Below, piece by piece: positions 7,440 to 16,257 of a stretch of DNA of 64,000 nucleotides. The notes under the pieces were generated by a model, which saw only the letters and a list, made by a program, of their open reading frames with translations, did no database searches and was not told the DNA's origin. Position 1 is the first letter of the stretch. Every line of letters begins with the position of its first letter. Origin of the DNA: Nocardioides massiliensis (GTDB taxonomy: Bacteria; Actinomycetota; Actinomycetes; Propionibacteriales; Nocardioidaceae); assembly GCF_030811215.1 (NCBI RefSeq), contig NZ_JAUSQM010000001.1, positions 2,480,001 to 2,544,000 of the forward strand, given 5' to 3'. The translations under genes were made by a program, and so were the position numbers.

Positions 7440-7674
7440 CGTCGGTGAGTTTCCCTGTGTGGAGTGCGGCAGCAGCGCCGTCGAGGTCCTCCGACCCCAT
7501 GCTGTGGACCGGCACGGCAAGTTGGTCGTGATCCGTGATGTGCCGATGTACGAGTGCGGCAGCTGCGGCGAGGTCTACCTCACCCCCGCAGTGATGAAGG
7601 AGCTCGACGCCCTGGTCGCTCGGCTCATCGCCGGTGGTGCGGACGAAGCGATCGTGCACTACCAGGCCGCTTGA
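7432..7674 (+). CDS. YgiT-type zinc-finger antitoxin-like protein
   Basis: An 80-residue protein with two CxxC pairs, CVEC (about residues 8-11) and CGSC (about 42-45), and the intervening strand-rich segment VDRHGKLVVIRDVPMYEC, which is the N-terminal zinc finger of YgiT/MqsA-type antitoxins. The C-terminal helix (VMKELDALVARLIAGG) could be a short toxin- or DNA-binding tail; a full HTH domain is absent. The ATG has a strong GAGGAGG ribosome-binding site inside the preceding gene, with an 8-bp overlap. Together the two form a DUF4258/YgiT-type toxin-antitoxin arrangement. Confidence 0.75.
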   Translation: MADVGEFPCVECGSSAVEVLRPHAVDRHGKLVVIRDVPMYECGSCGEVYLTPAVMKELDALVARLIAGGADEAIVHYQAA

Positions 7675-7676
7675 CG

Positions 7677-7732
7677 CTCGACCGACAAGGGGTCTCGACA
7701 GCGTTCGACCGACAAGGGCGCGCCGACGGCGT
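7677..7732. repeat. REP-like repeat upstream of ftsK
   Basis: Contains CTCGACCGACAAGG followed by GGTCTCGACAGCGTTCGACC and GACAAGGGCGCG. The same words recur inside the ftsK coding region at 8846-8892 and in relatives at 5.1, 13.05 and 32.6 kb. Confidence 0.65.
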
Positions 7733-7763
7733 GTGAAACCAGTGACTGGTGTGACTGTTGTTC

Positions 7764-7769
7764 TAGGCT
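7764..7769 (+). promoter_or_regulatory. ftsK -10 element (leaderless start predicted)
   Basis: TAGGCT lies exactly six bases before the ftsK ATG, which puts the predicted transcription start on the A of the start codon. No ribosome-binding site is seen. Confidence 0.5.
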
Positions 7770-7775
7770 CCCAGC

Positions 7776-10427
7776 ATGGCGACCCGTACGTCTTCCCCGC
7801 CGGGGTCGCGCAGCAAGAGCACGTCCGCAAGCGGACGAGGCTCCGGCTCGCGTACCCGGGCGTCCGGTAGCAAACCGAAGACCAGCACCCGGTCCAAGCC
7901 TGCCTCGAAGTCGGCGGCCCGGCCGGCCCCGCGCGCCGTCCGCAACGGCCCAGGCCCGATCGCGACCATCGCGCTCGCCATCGGGCGGGCGCTGACGAAG
8001 GTGTGGCTCGGGATCGCGCACGTCGTCGGGGGAGGGGCCCGCGCGATCGGGCACTCCGCTCGCGAGATCGAGCCCGAGCAGCGCCGTGACGGGATCGGCC
8101 TACTGCTGATCGCGCTCGCGACGGTCGTGGCCGCCGCCGTGTGGTGGCACATCCCGGGTTGGGTCGGCGAGGTGACCCGCACGATCGTCACCGGCTCGGT
8201 GGGTCTGGTCGGCTGGTTCGTCCCGCTCCTGCTGTGCCTGGTCGCCTGGCGCAACATGCGCGACCCCGAGACCAACGGCCCCGCCGGCCGTCAGGTCATC
8301 GGTTGGACCGCGCTGCTCTTCGGTGTCCTCGGCATCGTCCACATCTCCAACGGCGCCCCACGCCCGGTCGAGGGCGACGTCACCCCGCTGCAGGACGCTG
8401 GCGGCGCGATCGGCTTCGTCGTCTCCAGCCTGCTGCTCGACCTGCTGCAGACGTCGTACGTCGTCGTGCCGCTCCTGCTGCTGCTCGCGGTCTTCGGCGT
8501 GCTCGTGATCACCGCGACGCCCGTCTATCAGGTGCCCGCCCGGTTGCGCGCCCTCGGCGACCAGATGATGGGTCGCACCGCACCCGCCGAGGGCGCCGAC
8601 GGTGCCGACGACGACACCGTCGCCCTCGCGCCGGGCGAGGAGCCCAAGCCCCTCAAGCGTCGTCGTCCGCGCCGCCGCCAGGGCGCGATGGCCGACGGCG
8701 ACGGTGACGACGACGCGCTGGAGCCCGGAGGCCCCGACGCCTACGACAGCCCGGTGCTCGCCGAGCGCGAGCTGGCCAAGCGCCGCAAGAAGGCCGACCC
8801 GGACGCGCCGTACGACGTGGACGCCGACGTGGCGGCGGCGGACCTGGTCTCGACAAGCTCGACCGACCAGGGAAGCGACAAGGGCGCGGGCGAGAAGGTC
8901 GAGGCCCCGCCGCACACCCCGCTGCCCGCGCGGGTGGAGCAGCTGTCGCTGTCGGGCGACGTCACCTACTCCCTGCCGGCCAACGAGGTGCTGAAGCCCG
9001 GAAGTGTGCACAAGGCGCGCTCCAAGGCCTCCGACGAGGTCGTCGAGCGGCTCACCCAGGTGCTCGAGCAGTTCGACATCGACGCCCACGTCACCGGCTA
9101 CACCCGTGGCCCGACGGTGACGCGCTACGAGGTCGAGCTCGGCCCCGCGGTGAAGGTCGAGAAGGTCACCGCGCTGGGCAAGAACATCTCCTACGCCGTG
9201 GCCTCGGCCGACGTGCGGATCCTCTCGCCGATCCCGGGCAAGTCCGCGATCGGCATCGAGATCCCCAACGTCGACAAGGAGATCGTCTCGCTCGGCGACG
9301 TCCTGCGCTCCAACGTCGCGCGCACCGACCACCACCCGATGGTGGTCGGCCTCGGCAAGGACGTCGAGGGCGGCTTCGTCGTCGCGAACCTCGCGAAGAT
9401 GCCGCACCTGTTGGTCGCCGGTGCGACCGGCTCCGGCAAGTCGAGCTTCATCAACTCGATGATCACGTCGCTGCTGATGCGCTCGACCCCGGACGAGGTC
9501 CGGATGATCATGGTCGACCCCAAGCGCGTGGAGCTCAACGCCTACGAGGGCATCCCGCACCTGATCACGCCGATCATCACCAACCCCAAGAAGGCCGCCG
9601 AGGCGCTGCAATGGGTCGTGCGCGAGATGGATATGCGCTACGACGACCTCGCCGCGTTCGGCTTCCGCCACGTCGACGACTTCAACAAGGCCGTCCGCGC
9701 GGGCAAGATCCAGCCGCTGCCCGGCAGCGAGCGGGTGCTCACGCCGTACCCCTACCTGCTCGTGGTCGTCGACGAGCTCGCCGACCTGATGATGGTCGCC
9801 CCGCGTGACGTCGAGGACGCGGTCGTCCGCATCACCCAGCTCGCGCGCGCCGCGGGCATCCACCTGGTGCTCGCCACGCAGCGCCCGAGCGTCGACGTCG
9901 TCACCGGTCTGATCAAGGCCAACGTGCCGAGCCGGTTGGCGTTCGCGACCTCCAGCCTCGCCGACAGCCGGGTCATCCTCGACCAGCCGGGCGCGGAGAA
10001 GCTCGTCGGCCAGGGCGACGGGCTGTTCCTGCCGATGGGCGCCAGCAAGGCCGTGCGCGTGCAGGGATCGTGGGTCACCGAGGCCGAGATCGCCCAGGTC
10101 GTCAGCCACTGCAAGACCCAGCTCGAGCCGAGCTACCGCGAGGACGTCACCGCGCCGGCGGCGTCCAAGCGCGAGCTCGACGACGACATCGGTGACGACC
10201 TCGACCTGGTGATCCAGGCGATCGAGCTGGTCGTCTCCACCCAGTTCGGTTCCACCTCCATGCTGCAGCGCAAGCTGCGGGTCGGATTCGCGAAGGCGGG
10301 GCGGTTGATGGACATCCTCGAGAGCCGCGGCGTGGTGGGCCCCAGCGAGGGGTCGAAGGCGCGCGACGTGCTCGTCAAGCCCGACGAGATCGACCAGGTC
10401 ATCGCCGTCATCCAGGGGGAGCAGTGA
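7776..10427 (+). CDS. ftsK: DNA translocase FtsK/SpoIIIE
   Basis: An 883-residue septum-anchored motor that pumps the chromosome through the division site. Order: a basic Ser/Lys/Arg-rich tail (1-60), four or so membrane helices (about 107-255), a charged low-complexity linker (265-385), the alpha/beta motor domain, and a C-terminal winged-helix gamma domain (about 815-880; TSMLQRKLRVGFAKAGRLMD) that reads polarity sequences. Walker A is GATGSGKS (549-556, K555) and Walker B is VVVDELADLM (D666, E667). The linker contains a segment (about residues 358-373, LVSTSSTDQGSDKG) encoded by a dispersed REP-like repeat. The next gene overlaps the stop codon by four bases. Length and domains are normal for actinobacteria. 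Confidence 0.97.
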   Translation: MATRTSSPPGSRSKSTSASGRGSGSRTRASGSKPKTSTRSKPASKSAARPAPRAVRNGPGPIATIALAIGRALTKVWLGIAHVVGGGARAIGHSAREIEPEQRRDGIGLLLIALATVVAAAVWWHIPGWVGEVTRTIVTGSVGLVGWFVPLLLCLVAWRNMRDPETNGPAGRQVIGWTALLFGVLGIVHISNGAPRPVEGDVTPLQDAGGAIGFVVSSLLLDLLQTSYVVVPLLLLLAVFGVLVITATPVYQVPARLRALGDQMMGRTAPAEGADGADDDTVALAPGEEPKPLKRRRPRRRQGAMADGDGDDDALEPGGPDAYDSPVLAERELAKRRKKADPDAPYDVDADVAAADLVSTSSTDQGSDKGAGEKVEAPPHTPLPARVEQLSLSGDVTYSLPANEVLKPGSVHKARSKASDEVVERLTQVLEQFDIDAHVTGYTRGPTVTRYEVELGPAVKVEKVTALGKNISYAVASADVRILSPIPGKSAIGIEIPNVDKEIVSLGDVLRSNVARTDHHPMVVGLGKDVEGGFVVANLAKMPHLLVAGATGSGKSSFINSMITSLLMRSTPDEVRMIMVDPKRVELNAYEGIPHLITPIITNPKKAAEALQWVVREMDMRYDDLAAFGFRHVDDFNKAVRAGKIQPLPGSERVLTPYPYLLVVVDELADLMMVAPRDVEDAVVRITQLARAAGIHLVLATQRPSVDVVTGLIKANVPSRLAFATSSLADSRVILDQPGAEKLVGQGDGLFLPMGASKAVRVQGSWVTEAEIAQVVSHCKTQLEPSYREDVTAPAASKRELDDDIGDDLDLVIQAIELVVSTQFGSTSMLQRKLRVGFAKAGRLMDILESRGVVGPSEGSKARDVLVKPDEIDQVIAVIQGEQ
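8846..8892. repeat. REP-like element embedded in frame in the ftsK linker
   Basis: GGTCTCGACAAGCTCGACC followed by GACCA and then AAGCGACAAGGGCG match the dispersed repeat seen in intergenic DNA at 7677-7732 and elsewhere. The insertion preserves the reading frame and lies in the non-conserved linker of FtsK. Confidence 0.65.
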
Positions 10428-12259
10428 GCACCCCCTGGGCCGACGGCGTGCCCGACGCGCAGCAGGAGCCGTCGTGGGAGGTACGCCGCCGCGGTGGCAC
10501 GGCCGCCCTCATCGGTGTCGCCGGCGCCGCGCTCGCGATCGCGTTCCTGTGGCGCGCCGTGCAGACCGGCTCGTGGGTCGACGCCGCGTTCTGCCTCGCG
10601 CTCACGGTGGTAGCCGCCTACCAGCTCGCCGCGCTGGTTGACGCGCGTACGCCGCTCGCGGTGGCCGACGACCTCGGCGTCCGCCTGCGCTTCGGCAGTG
10701 TCTGGCGCGGCCTGACCTGGGAGTCCCTCGAGCGGGTCGTCGTGCTCCCGGCACGCCACCGCCTGCAGGAGGACCGTCTCGTCCTCGTCCCGCGCGACGT
10801 CGACCGCGCCCTGGCCGGTCTCGACGGCCGCGCCCGCCGCCAGGCCGGCTGGACCTCGCGCTGGTACGGCGCCCCGTTCGCCGTGCCGCTGGGTGGTCCG
10901 AGCGTCCGGGTGAGCGGCAGTGCTGCCGACGCGCCCCCCACCGCGGTGCTCACGCACCTGGCCGACGGCCGGTGCCCCGTCGAGGTCCTGCTCGCCCAGA
11001 CTGCACCCGAGCCGGTGCAGACCGCTCCCGAGCCCGCGGAGACACTCGACGCGTACGACGCGGATGCCGCGTACGACGACGCGCGCGAGACGCCCACCGA
11101 CCCGCAGCCGCGCCGCTCCGTCGTGGGCCCGCTGGCGACCTTCGTGTCCCGCTTCGGCGGGGGCGACACCCGCGACGTCGACGTGGCAGAGCCGTCGAGC
11201 CCTGCGAGCGAGCCGTTCCTGGCGCCTTCCGCCGGTCCTTCCGCCTCGCCGTCCCCGGTGCCGCTGCGCGACACCCGCCCCGCCGTCCGCGCCGAGCTGG
11301 TCGCCGAGACCACGTGGGGCGCCAACGCGCTGGCGCGCGACCACGACCACGACGAGACCCGCCACGAGCTGCCCGAGGGCCGCGAGCTGCGTCGCCCCGG
11401 TGCCGTCGACCTGTTCGTCGAGCAGGTGCCCCAGGGTGGGGGCGTCGTCCCGATCGCGCGGCCCGGTCGCGCCGTCGAGCCGATCGTCATCGACGACCAC
11501 GCCGAGCCCGCCCCCGACCCCGTCATCGGACCGGAGATCACCGCCGCGCGCACCCGGCTGGGCCTGAGCGTCGACGCGCTCGCCGAGCGCACCCGCATCC
11601 GGCCGCACGTCCTGGAGTCCATCGAGGTCGACGACTTCGCGCCGTGCGGCGGCGACGTCTATGCACGCGGGCACCTGCGCACGGTCGCCCGGGTGCTGGG
11701 GATGGACGCCGACGGGCTGGTCGCGACGTTCGACCACCGCTACGCGCACGCACCCATCGACGCGCGCCGGGTCTTCGAGGCCGAGCTCGCCACCGGTATG
11801 ACCGGATCGATGCGGCGTACGTCCGGGGGCCCGAACTGGACCGCCCTCGCCGCCGCCGTCCTGAGCCTCGCGCTGGTGTGGGGCGTCGCGCGGGTGTTCA
11901 CGGGTGACGGTGGCTCCGTCGAGGTGCCCTCGCCGTCCCTCAACGGCTCGGCCGGGCTGACCCGCGCCGACATCGCCCCGATCGCGCCGGCGACGCCGGT
12001 CGTGAAGCCCGTGCAGGTGGTCCTCACCGCGACCGCCGACGCCCGCGTCGTCGTGCGCGACCGCGAGGGCAACGTCGTGTTCCGCGGCCCGCTCGTGCTG
12101 GGCGAGCGCAAGCGCCTGTCGGTGCCGCCGCCGGTGCGCGTGCGGGCCAGTGTCCCCGGCGTCGTGGAGATCAGCGTGCGCGGTCGCGACCGCGGGCTGC
12201 TCGGTGAGCCGACTGCCGGCACGGACCCGGAGCCGGTCACCGCCACGTATCGTCGCTGA
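10424..12259 (+). CDS. RodZ-like membrane protein with HTH_25 and DUF4115 domains
   Basis: A 611-residue protein. The N-terminal 110 residues hold two hydrophobic helices (about 27-65) and a PH-like stretch; residues 190-365 are acidic, Pro/Ala-rich linker. Residues 370-440 form an Xre-type HTH_25 domain (ARTRLGLSVDALAERTRIRP then GDVYARGHLRTVARVLGMD), followed by a membrane helix (about 472-491) and a C-terminal beta domain of the DUF4115 type (about 525-605). HTH plus TM plus DUF4115 is the RodZ plan, a scaffold linking MreB-type cytoskeleton and cell-wall synthesis; the extra N-terminal membrane part is a fusion or lineage extension. It overlaps ftsK by 4 bp and is followed by a transglycosylase, so the three probably form an envelope and division operon. 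Confidence 0.8.
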   Translation: MSTPWADGVPDAQQEPSWEVRRRGGTAALIGVAGAALAIAFLWRAVQTGSWVDAAFCLALTVVAAYQLAALVDARTPLAVADDLGVRLRFGSVWRGLTWESLERVVVLPARHRLQEDRLVLVPRDVDRALAGLDGRARRQAGWTSRWYGAPFAVPLGGPSVRVSGSAADAPPTAVLTHLADGRCPVEVLLAQTAPEPVQTAPEPAETLDAYDADAAYDDARETPTDPQPRRSVVGPLATFVSRFGGGDTRDVDVAEPSSPASEPFLAPSAGPSASPSPVPLRDTRPAVRAELVAETTWGANALARDHDHDETRHELPEGRELRRPGAVDLFVEQVPQGGGVVPIARPGRAVEPIVIDDHAEPAPDPVIGPEITAARTRLGLSVDALAERTRIRPHVLESIEVDDFAPCGGDVYARGHLRTVARVLGMDADGLVATFDHRYAHAPIDARRVFEAELATGMTGSMRRTSGGPNWTALAAAVLSLALVWGVARVFTGDGGSVEVPSPSLNGSAGLTRADIAPIAPATPVVKPVQVVLTATADARVVVRDREGNVVFRGPLVLGERKRLSVPPPVRVRASVPGVVEISVRGRDRGLLGEPTAGTDPEPVTATYRR

Positions 12260-12261
12260 GC

Positions 12262-13041
12262 GTGGGATCGAACGACCGTCTGCTGCCAGCCCTCGCCCTG
12301 GTGGGCGTCGTGGTCGCGGTCGTGATCGGCGTGGTGCTCGTGGTCCTGGGCGTGCACGAACGCTCCGGGCCCGTGACCGTGCCGACCGCCGCCGACGTCG
12401 GTGGTGCGCGACCGGCCCCGACGCCCGTCGCGCCGGCGGTGCCCGCACCGGAGGCCCGGCTGGACGGACCGGTCCCGGTCGAGCTGCGCGCCGACCCCGC
12501 CTGGGTCGCGCGGGTGGCCGAGGGCGCCGGCATCCCACCACGCGCGCTCGCGGCGTACGCCGGTGCGGTGCTCACCGTCGCCGACGACCGCCCGGGCTGC
12601 CATCTCGGGTGGAACACGCTCGCCGCGATCGGGCACGTGGAGTCCGGCCACGGGTCGATCAACGGCAGCCGCCTGCTCGACGACGGCATGACGAGCCCGC
12701 GCATCCGCGGGATCGCACTGGACGGCAACGGGGTCGCGGCGATCCGCGACACCGACGGTGGCGAGCTCGACGGCGACCCCACCTGGGACCGGGCGGTCGG
12801 ACCCATGCAGTTCATCCCCTCCACCTGGCGCACCCACGGCCGCGACGGGGACGGCGACGGCGAGGTCCGCATCGACGACATCGATGACGCGGCACTCAGC
12901 GCGGCGTACTACCTGTGTCACTCCGGGCGGGACCTGCGCGACTCGCAGGCCTGGATCGACGCGGTCGCCTCCTACAACGCCGGCCTCGCCTACAACCACA
13001 GCGTGGTCGAGGCGGCGAACTACTACCGGCAGTTCCACTAG
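12262..13041 (+). CDS. Membrane-anchored lytic murein transglycosylase (MltB/SLT-type)
   Basis: A 259-residue protein with one N-terminal helix (LLPALALVGVVVAVVIGVVL, residues 6-25), a Pro/Ala-rich spacer and a lytic transglycosylase domain. The catalytic glutamate is E127 in IGHVESGHG; later family blocks are AVGPMQFIPSTWRTHGRDGD and SYNAGLAYNHSVVEAANYY. Such enzymes cleave the MurNAc-GlcNAc bond of peptidoglycan with formation of anhydro-MurNAc. It starts with GTG 2 bp after the RodZ-like gene, pointing to coordinated control of cell-wall remodelling. The calcium-loop-like DGDGDGEVRIDDIDD segment is common in actinobacterial members. Confidence 0.88.
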   Translation: MGSNDRLLPALALVGVVVAVVIGVVLVVLGVHERSGPVTVPTAADVGGARPAPTPVAPAVPAPEARLDGPVPVELRADPAWVARVAEGAGIPPRALAAYAGAVLTVADDRPGCHLGWNTLAAIGHVESGHGSINGSRLLDDGMTSPRIRGIALDGNGVAAIRDTDGGELDGDPTWDRAVGPMQFIPSTWRTHGRDGDGDGEVRIDDIDDAALSAAYYLCHSGRDLRDSQAWIDAVASYNAGLAYNHSVVEAANYYRQFH

Positions 13042-13049
13042 CTTCGGGG

Positions 13050-13115
13050 TGGTCGAGTGCCGCGAACGAAGTGAGCGGTGTATCGAGACCACGTCGGTCT
13101 CGACTCCGCTCGACC
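13050..13115. repeat. REP-like element pair downstream of the transglycosylase gene
   Basis: 13050-13089 begins GGTCGAGTGCCGCGAACG and ends AGCGGTGTATCGAGACC; 13096-13115 is GGTCTCGACTCCGCTCGACC. The ends of each unit are inverted relative to each other. The same layout (GATCGAGTGCC ... GTATCGAGACC) is recognisable at 32.6 kb, next to the 43-bp tandem array. Confidence 0.7.
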
Positions 13116-13185
13116 AACAGCGCCGAGACCGCCCTCCGGGACTCCCGCTGGTGACCTCACCACCACCGCCCTACGTTCGACGCCC

Positions 13186-14025
13186 ATGACCACCGAGGAC
13201 CTGCGCCGGATCCGCATCGACGACCCCGCCCCCGGCGTACGCCGTGTGACCCTTGCCCGGCCGGCGAAGCGCAACGCCCTGGACGGCGTGGCCAGGCGCG
13301 AGGTGCTGGACGCGGTGCATGCGGCCGCGGCCGACGAGAGGTGCCGGGTGGTGGTCATCGCCGCCGACGGGCCGGACTTCTGCGCCGGCTACGACCTGGA
13401 TCCCGCCGAGGGGGAGAAGTACGCCGACGCGGGTGCCGGCCCAGGGCGTTTCACCCGTGAGGTCGTCGAGGGCTGGCTGAGCCTGACCGAGCTGCGCCTG
13501 CCCGTGATCGCCCAGGTGCACGGCCACTGCCTGGCCGGCGGGTCGGAGCTGGTGGCGTGCTGCGACCTGGTCTACGTCGCCGACGACGCCCGGATCGGCT
13601 ACCCGGCGGTGCGGTTCGGGGTGCCCGACCTGCAGTACCACCCCTGGCTGATGGGGATGCGGCGTGCGATGGAGGCAGTGCTGACCGGGGACGTCGTCGT
13701 GGGTGCGGAGGCCGTCGAGGCCGGACTCGCCAACCGGGCGTACCCGGCCGCCGAGCTCGAGGCGCAGGTGCTGGCCCAGGCGGCGAGGATCGCGGCGATC
13801 CCGGCCGAGATCGTGCAGATCAACAAGCGCACGGTGCACCGCGCGATGCAGGCCATGGGGATGCACACCGCGGTGCGCGCCGGCACCGACGCGTGCGTGG
13901 TCGCCACCGGGACCGAGGCCTTCGGCCAGTTCATGGCGGCAGCGAGCGGTGGCCGCGTGACGGCGGCGCTCGACGAGCGGGACCGCCCCTTCGGGGACGG
14001 CCGCACCCGCACCGAAGCAGGCTGA
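13186..14025 (+). CDS. Enoyl-CoA hydratase/isomerase (crotonase) family protein
   Basis: A 279-residue crotonase-fold enzyme. It starts MTTEDLRRIRIDDPAPGVRR and shows the family blocks ARPAKRNALDG, FCAGYDLDP (oxyanion loop), AQVHGHCLAGGSELVACCDL (second oxyanion contributor) and ARIGYPAVRFG. Members hydrate, isomerise or hydrolyse acyl-CoA thioesters; the exact substrate cannot be read from sequence. A longer frame opens at 13078 but its first 36 residues fall in the REP-like repeat, so the ATG at 13186 is preferred; a TACGTT hexamer lies eight bases before it. It stands alone, between the division cluster and rimO. Confidence 0.88.
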   Translation: MTTEDLRRIRIDDPAPGVRRVTLARPAKRNALDGVARREVLDAVHAAAADERCRVVVIAADGPDFCAGYDLDPAEGEKYADAGAGPGRFTREVVEGWLSLTELRLPVIAQVHGHCLAGGSELVACCDLVYVADDARIGYPAVRFGVPDLQYHPWLMGMRRAMEAVLTGDVVVGAEAVEAGLANRAYPAAELEAQVLAQAARIAAIPAEIVQINKRTVHRAMQAMGMHTAVRAGTDACVVATGTEAFGQFMAAASGGRVTAALDERDRPFGDGRTRTEAG

Positions 14026-14055
14026 ACGCGGATTCGGGGCTATCCTCGGTGGGAC

Positions 14056-15567
14056 ATGACAAGCACCGCCGCCCCGTCTCCCGCCCCGTCCGCCGCCGCT
14101 CTCGCGCCCGAGGCGGGTGAGCCGATCACCGTCGCGATGGTCACCCTCGGGTGCGCCCGCAACGAGGTCGACTCCGAGGAGCTCGCGGGCCGGCTGGAGG
14201 CCGAGGGCTTCCGGCTCGTCGACGAGCCCGCCGACGCGACCACGGTCGTGGTCAACACCTGCGGCTTCGTCGAGCAGGCCAAGAAGGACTCCGTCGACAC
14301 GCTCCTGGAGGCCGCCGACCTCAAGCAGACCGGCCGCACGCAGGCCGTCGTCGCGGTCGGGTGTCTCTCGGAGCGCTACGGCAAGGACCTCGCCGAGTCG
14401 CTGCCCGAGGCCGACGCGGTGCTCGGCTTCGACGACTACCCCGACATCGCCGCGCGGCTGCGCTCGGTGCTGGCGGGGGAGAAGCTGCACCCCCACACGC
14501 CCAGCGACCGCCGCAAGCTGCTGCCGATCTCCCCGCGCGAGCGGGCTGACGCGGCCGCTGTCGTGCCCGGCCACCAGGTCGTCGCACCCGACCTGCCCGT
14601 CGGTGCGGCTCCCGCGTCGGGCCCCCGCGCCGTACGCCGGCGGCTGGACGGTGGCCCGATGGCGCCGCTCAAGCTCGCCAGCGGCTGTGACCGGCGCTGC
14701 GCGTTCTGCGCGATCCCCAGCTTCCGCGGCTCGTTCGTCTCGCGCCGCCCCTCCGACGTCCTGGGCGAGGCCCAGTGGCTCGCCGAGCAGGGCGTGAAGG
14801 AGGTCTTCCTCGTCAGTGAGAACTCCACGTCGTACGGCAAGGATCTCGGCGACCTGCGGCTGCTGGAGACGATGCTGCCCGAGCTGGCCGCGATCGACGG
14901 GTTGGAGCGGGTGCGGGTGTCCTACCTGCAGCCGGCCGAGACCCGTCCCGGGCTGGTCACGGCGATCGCGTCCACGCCGGGCGTCGCGGACTACTTCGAC
15001 CTGTCCTTCCAGCACGCCTCGGCCACCGTGCTGCGCCGGATGCGGCGCTTCGGCGACCCCGAGTCGTTCCTCGGGCTGCTCGAGCAGGTCCGCAGCCAGG
15101 CGCCGCTGGCGGGCGTGCGCTCCAACGTGATCGTCGGGTTCCCCGGCGAGACCGAGGACGACCTGCAGACGCTGTGCGACTTCCTCGAGGCCGGGCGCCT
15201 CGACGTGGTGGGGGTCTTCGGCTACTCCGACGAGGACGGCACCGAGGCGGCGTCGTACGACGACAAGCTCGACCCCGACGAGGTCGCCGAGCGCGTCGCG
15301 CACGTGACCGCCCTGGTCGAGGAGCTCACCGCCCAGCGCGCCGAGGACCGCATCGGCGAGACCGTGCATGTGCTGGTGGAGAGCGTCGAGGACGGCGAGC
15401 CGGCCGAGGGCCGCGCGGCTCACCAGGGTCCCGAGGTCGACGGCGTCACCAGCCTGCTCGACGTCGACGGTCACCCGCTGAGCGGCGTGCGCGTGGGAGA
15501 CTTCGTCACCGCGACCGTGGTCGCGACCGAGGGCATCGACCTGGTCGCCCAGGTGGACAGCCCGTAG
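14056..15567 (+). CDS. rimO: Ribosomal protein uS12 methylthiotransferase RimO
   Basis: A 503-residue radical-SAM enzyme that adds a methylthio group to the conserved aspartate of ribosomal protein S12. Order: N-terminal MTTase domain (about 25-135) with [14 protein letters not shown] and [11 protein letters not shown] carrying cysteines of the auxiliary cluster; radical-SAM core with C211-x3-C215-x2-C218 (CDRRCAFC); C-terminal TRAM domain (about 430-500). The [10 protein letters not shown] block separates RimO from MiaB, which is encoded separately at 57 kb. The residues between the two domains (about 155-200) are an actinobacterial extension. TATCCT nine bases before the ATG is a likely -10. 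It precedes pgsA-cinA-clgR-like, the usual actinobacterial order. Confidence 0.96.
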   Translation: MTSTAAPSPAPSAAALAPEAGEPITVAMVTLGCARNEVDSEELAGRLEAEGFRLVDEPADATTVVVNTCGFVEQAKKDSVDTLLEAADLKQTGRTQAVVAVGCLSERYGKDLAESLPEADAVLGFDDYPDIAARLRSVLAGEKLHPHTPSDRRKLLPISPRERADAAAVVPGHQVVAPDLPVGAAPASGPRAVRRRLDGGPMAPLKLASGCDRRCAFCAIPSFRGSFVSRRPSDVLGEAQWLAEQGVKEVFLVSENSTSYGKDLGDLRLLETMLPELAAIDGLERVRVSYLQPAETRPGLVTAIASTPGVADYFDLSFQHASATVLRRMRRFGDPESFLGLLEQVRSQAPLAGVRSNVIVGFPGETEDDLQTLCDFLEAGRLDVVGVFGYSDEDGTEAASYDDKLDPDEVAERVAHVTALVEELTAQRAEDRIGETVHVLVESVEDGEPAEGRAAHQGPEVDGVTSLLDVDGHPLSGVRVGDFVTATVVATEGIDLVAQVDSP

Positions 15568-15597
15568 GCACGTGACGCGTAGCGAAGGAGCGCCTCG

Positions 15598-16251
15598 ATG
15601 AGCGCCGACATCCCTCTGCCCGGCGAGCGCGGCGAGCGCACCCCGGTGGGCCGCCGCGGGAGCAACTGGAACGTCCCCAACGCGCTGACCACCCTGCGGA
15701 TCCTGCTGGTCCCGGTGTTCGGCTGGGCGCTGCTCCACGACGGCGGCGCGTCCGAGGGCTGGCGGGTGCTGGCGTTCGTCATCTTCACCGTCGCCATGGT
15801 CACCGACAAGATCGACGGCGACCTGGCGCGCAAGCACGACCTGGTCACCGACTTCGGCAAGATCGCCGACCCGATCGCCGACAAGGCGATCACCGGCATG
15901 GCCTTCATCGGGCTCTCCGTCATCGGCGCTCTGTGGTGGTGGGTGACGATCATCGTGCTGGTGCGCGAGTGGAGCGTCACGCTGCTGCGGCTGTCGGTGA
16001 TGAAGGACGTCGTCATGCCCGCGAGTCAGAGCGGCAAGGTCAAGACCACGCTGCAGGCCCTGGCGCTGGGCGCCTTCATCCTCCCGTTGCGCGAGCTCGG
16101 CGGCGCCCTCGAGGTGCCGGGCGAGGTGCTGTGGTGGGTCGCTGCCGCATTCATGGGAGCGGCCGTGCTTCTCACGCTGACCAGTGGGTATGAGTTCTTC
16201 CGTGATGCTGCCGCTCAACGTGCCGACCGCAAGCGCGCCCCTCAGGACTGA
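15598..16251 (+). CDS. pgsA: CDP-diacylglycerol--glycerol-3-phosphate 3-phosphatidyltransferase
   Basis: A 217-residue polytopic membrane enzyme that makes phosphatidylglycerol phosphate, the committed step to PG and cardiolipin. The complete CDP-alcohol phosphotransferase signature D-G-x2-A-R-x8-G-x3-D-x3-D is present at residues 73-95 (D73, G74, A77, R78, G87, D91, D95). The N-terminal [18 protein letters not shown] is typical of PgsA. A GAAGGAG-type ribosome-binding site lies before the ATG. It sits 30 bp after rimO and 6 bp before cinA, consistent with one transcription unit. Confidence 0.95.
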   Translation: MSADIPLPGERGERTPVGRRGSNWNVPNALTTLRILLVPVFGWALLHDGGASEGWRVLAFVIFTVAMVTDKIDGDLARKHDLVTDFGKIADPIADKAITGMAFIGLSVIGALWWWVTIIVLVREWSVTLLRLSVMKDVVMPASQSGKVKTTLQALALGAFILPLRELGGALEVPGEVLWWVAAAFMGAAVLLTLTSGYEFFRDAAAQRADRKRAPQD

Positions 16252-16257
16252 CCGCCC

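Noticed and set aside
8100-10109. A 669-residue minus-strand open frame within ftsK.
   Set aside because: Shadow of ftsK; the plus strand has intact Walker motifs and gamma domain over the same bases.
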